A model generated the notes under the pieces. That model was not told the DNA's origin. It worked only from the letters and a program-made list of their open reading frames with translations, and searched no databases. Made by a program: the position numbers and the translations under genes. Positions 63,545 to 64,000 of a DNA stretch of 64,000 bases are shown one piece after another (within the stretch, counting starts at the first letter, position 1; each line of letters opens with the position of its first letter). The stretch covers positions 127,971 to 191,970 of the forward strand of contig MJCC01000018.1 of the NCBI GenBank assembly GCA_001766655.1, given 5' to 3'. The stretch comes from Phytomonas francai (taxonomy: Eukaryota > Euglenozoa > Kinetoplastea > Trypanosomatida > Trypanosomatidae).

Positions 63545-64000
63545 TTAAACACTAGAAAAAGAGGTGAAGCTCGATGATGAGGCAGCCTCGTTGAGCTTTT
63601 TGGGCGCCCGCTGAGGCTCTTCTTTATCAACGCTAGAGGTAGAGATAACCTTCGACTCCTTTACGGCCGGCACGTCCTCAGGAACGGCTTTTTTTGCGAC
63701 TGCGTTTTCTTGCTCCCCCTCCCTCTCATGAGCTTCTATTTTCATGATTGATGAGTTACTCTTGCTCGATTTCGAATCATCTTCAAACTCGTCGTCCTCG
63801 CTATACTCATCAACCTTCTTCGCAGGGACAGGGACAGCAGGAGCGGGCTCCTCTTTCTTGGGGAGCTCCTTCTCATTTAATGAGGTGCTCTTACTTGAAT
63901 TATCGATGTCTTTGAAGTCGTCCTCGGTATACTCATCGGCCTTCTTTGCGGGGACAGGAACAGCAGCAGCGGGCTCCTCTTTCTTAGGGAGCTCCTTCTC
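63545..64000 (-). CDS. Acidic repetitive protein, 3' part (5' end beyond window)
   Basis: The frame is open from the window edge to the TAA-type stop at 63545. Two direct repeats of about 42 residues are visible (64000-63875 and 63874-63746), each starting EKELPKKEEPA, then AVPVPAKK, then DEYxEDDF or DEYSEDDEFED, then SSKSxS. The non-repeat end is Ser/Glu/Lys/Pro-rich. The DEYxEDDF core resembles the YEDDFE-type motifs of some ciliary and centriolar proteins, but this is weak. No domain is visible; the protein is probably disordered. The first Met of the visible part (63745) is internal to the frame, not the start. Confidence 0.65.
   Translation of the reverse strand, partial: EKELPKKEEPAAAVPVPAKKADEYTEDDFKDIDNSSKSTSLNEKELPKKEEPAPAVPVPAKKVDEYSEDDEFEDDSKSSKSNSSIMKIEAHEREGEQENAVAKKAVPEDVPAVKESKVISTSSVDKEEPQRAPKKLNEAASSSSFTSFSSV

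Overview
This is most likely nuclear DNA of a kinetoplastid flagellate. Every credible protein gene lies on the minus strand from about 63.5 kb down to 3.2 kb. None needs an intron. Genes are separated by AT-rich spacers, and several starts are preceded by a pyrimidine tract and an AG, as expected for polycistronic transcription with trans-splicing. Two genes point strongly to kinetoplastids: a small MGCG-headed protein with a DUF1935 (calpain-related) domain, and a membrane-anchored relative of the trypanothione/glutathionylspermidine synthetase amidase domain. A CFAP251-like axonemal protein implies a flagellum, so the flagellum-less endosymbiont Perkinsela is unlikely. I cannot name the species. 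No spliced-leader gene, tRNA or rRNA was recognised.

Layout, in window order (opposite to transcription). 1-765 is a gap. 766-2567 and 5688-6726 are blocks of an 870-bp satellite, with a 3.1-kb segment holding one glycosyltransferase-like gene between them; that segment is bordered by 11-bp direct repeats. Then come a small Tim chaperone (7.1 kb), a TRAPPC8-like gene broken by a gap (8.1-13.5 kb), a casein kinase 1 with insertions (15.9), a three-BRCT protein (18.0), CFAP251 (21.7), an eIF3f-like MPN protein (25.9), a small unknown (27.6), a DGAT2-family acyltransferase (28.9), mitoribosomal uL24m (30.7), a mitochondrial EF-P-like factor (32.4), a WWE/ADP-ribosyltransferase-like gene with a frameshift (33.8-36.5), HscB/Jac1 (37.7), an LRR protein (38.9), Lsm8 (41.8), pyruvate dehydrogenase E1 beta (43.6), a large nuclear-looking unknown (45.2-50.0), an RGG protein with a minisatellite (51.3-52.3), the DUF1935 protein (53.5), an RMI1-like OB-fold protein (54.3), enoyl-CoA reductase TECR/Tsc13 (56.9), the pseudo-amidase (58.4), a WDR59-like RWD/zinc-finger protein interrupted by an in-frame TGA (59.5-61.7), and the 3' end of a repetitive acidic protein (63.5 to the window end).

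The genes do not form one pathway, which is normal for kinetoplastid clusters. Small themes are visible: mitochondrial translation and biogenesis (uL24m next to EF-P-like, HscB, small Tim, PDH E1 beta), lipid metabolism (DGAT2-like, TECR), DNA repair (three-BRCT protein, RMI1-like) and flagellum/cell surface (CFAP251, DUF1935 protein). Base composition is strongly uneven: many genes have very GC-rich interiors with flatter ends, while spacers are AT-rich and full of (TA)n, (CA)n and homopolymers. Four N gaps exist; two fall inside coding regions and do not preserve frame.

The best leads are the ART-WWE gene, the TGA-interrupted WDR59-like gene, a structured repeat of about 145 nt present twice in opposite orientation (37.1 and 50.4 kb), and the satellite-flanked glycosyltransferase segment.
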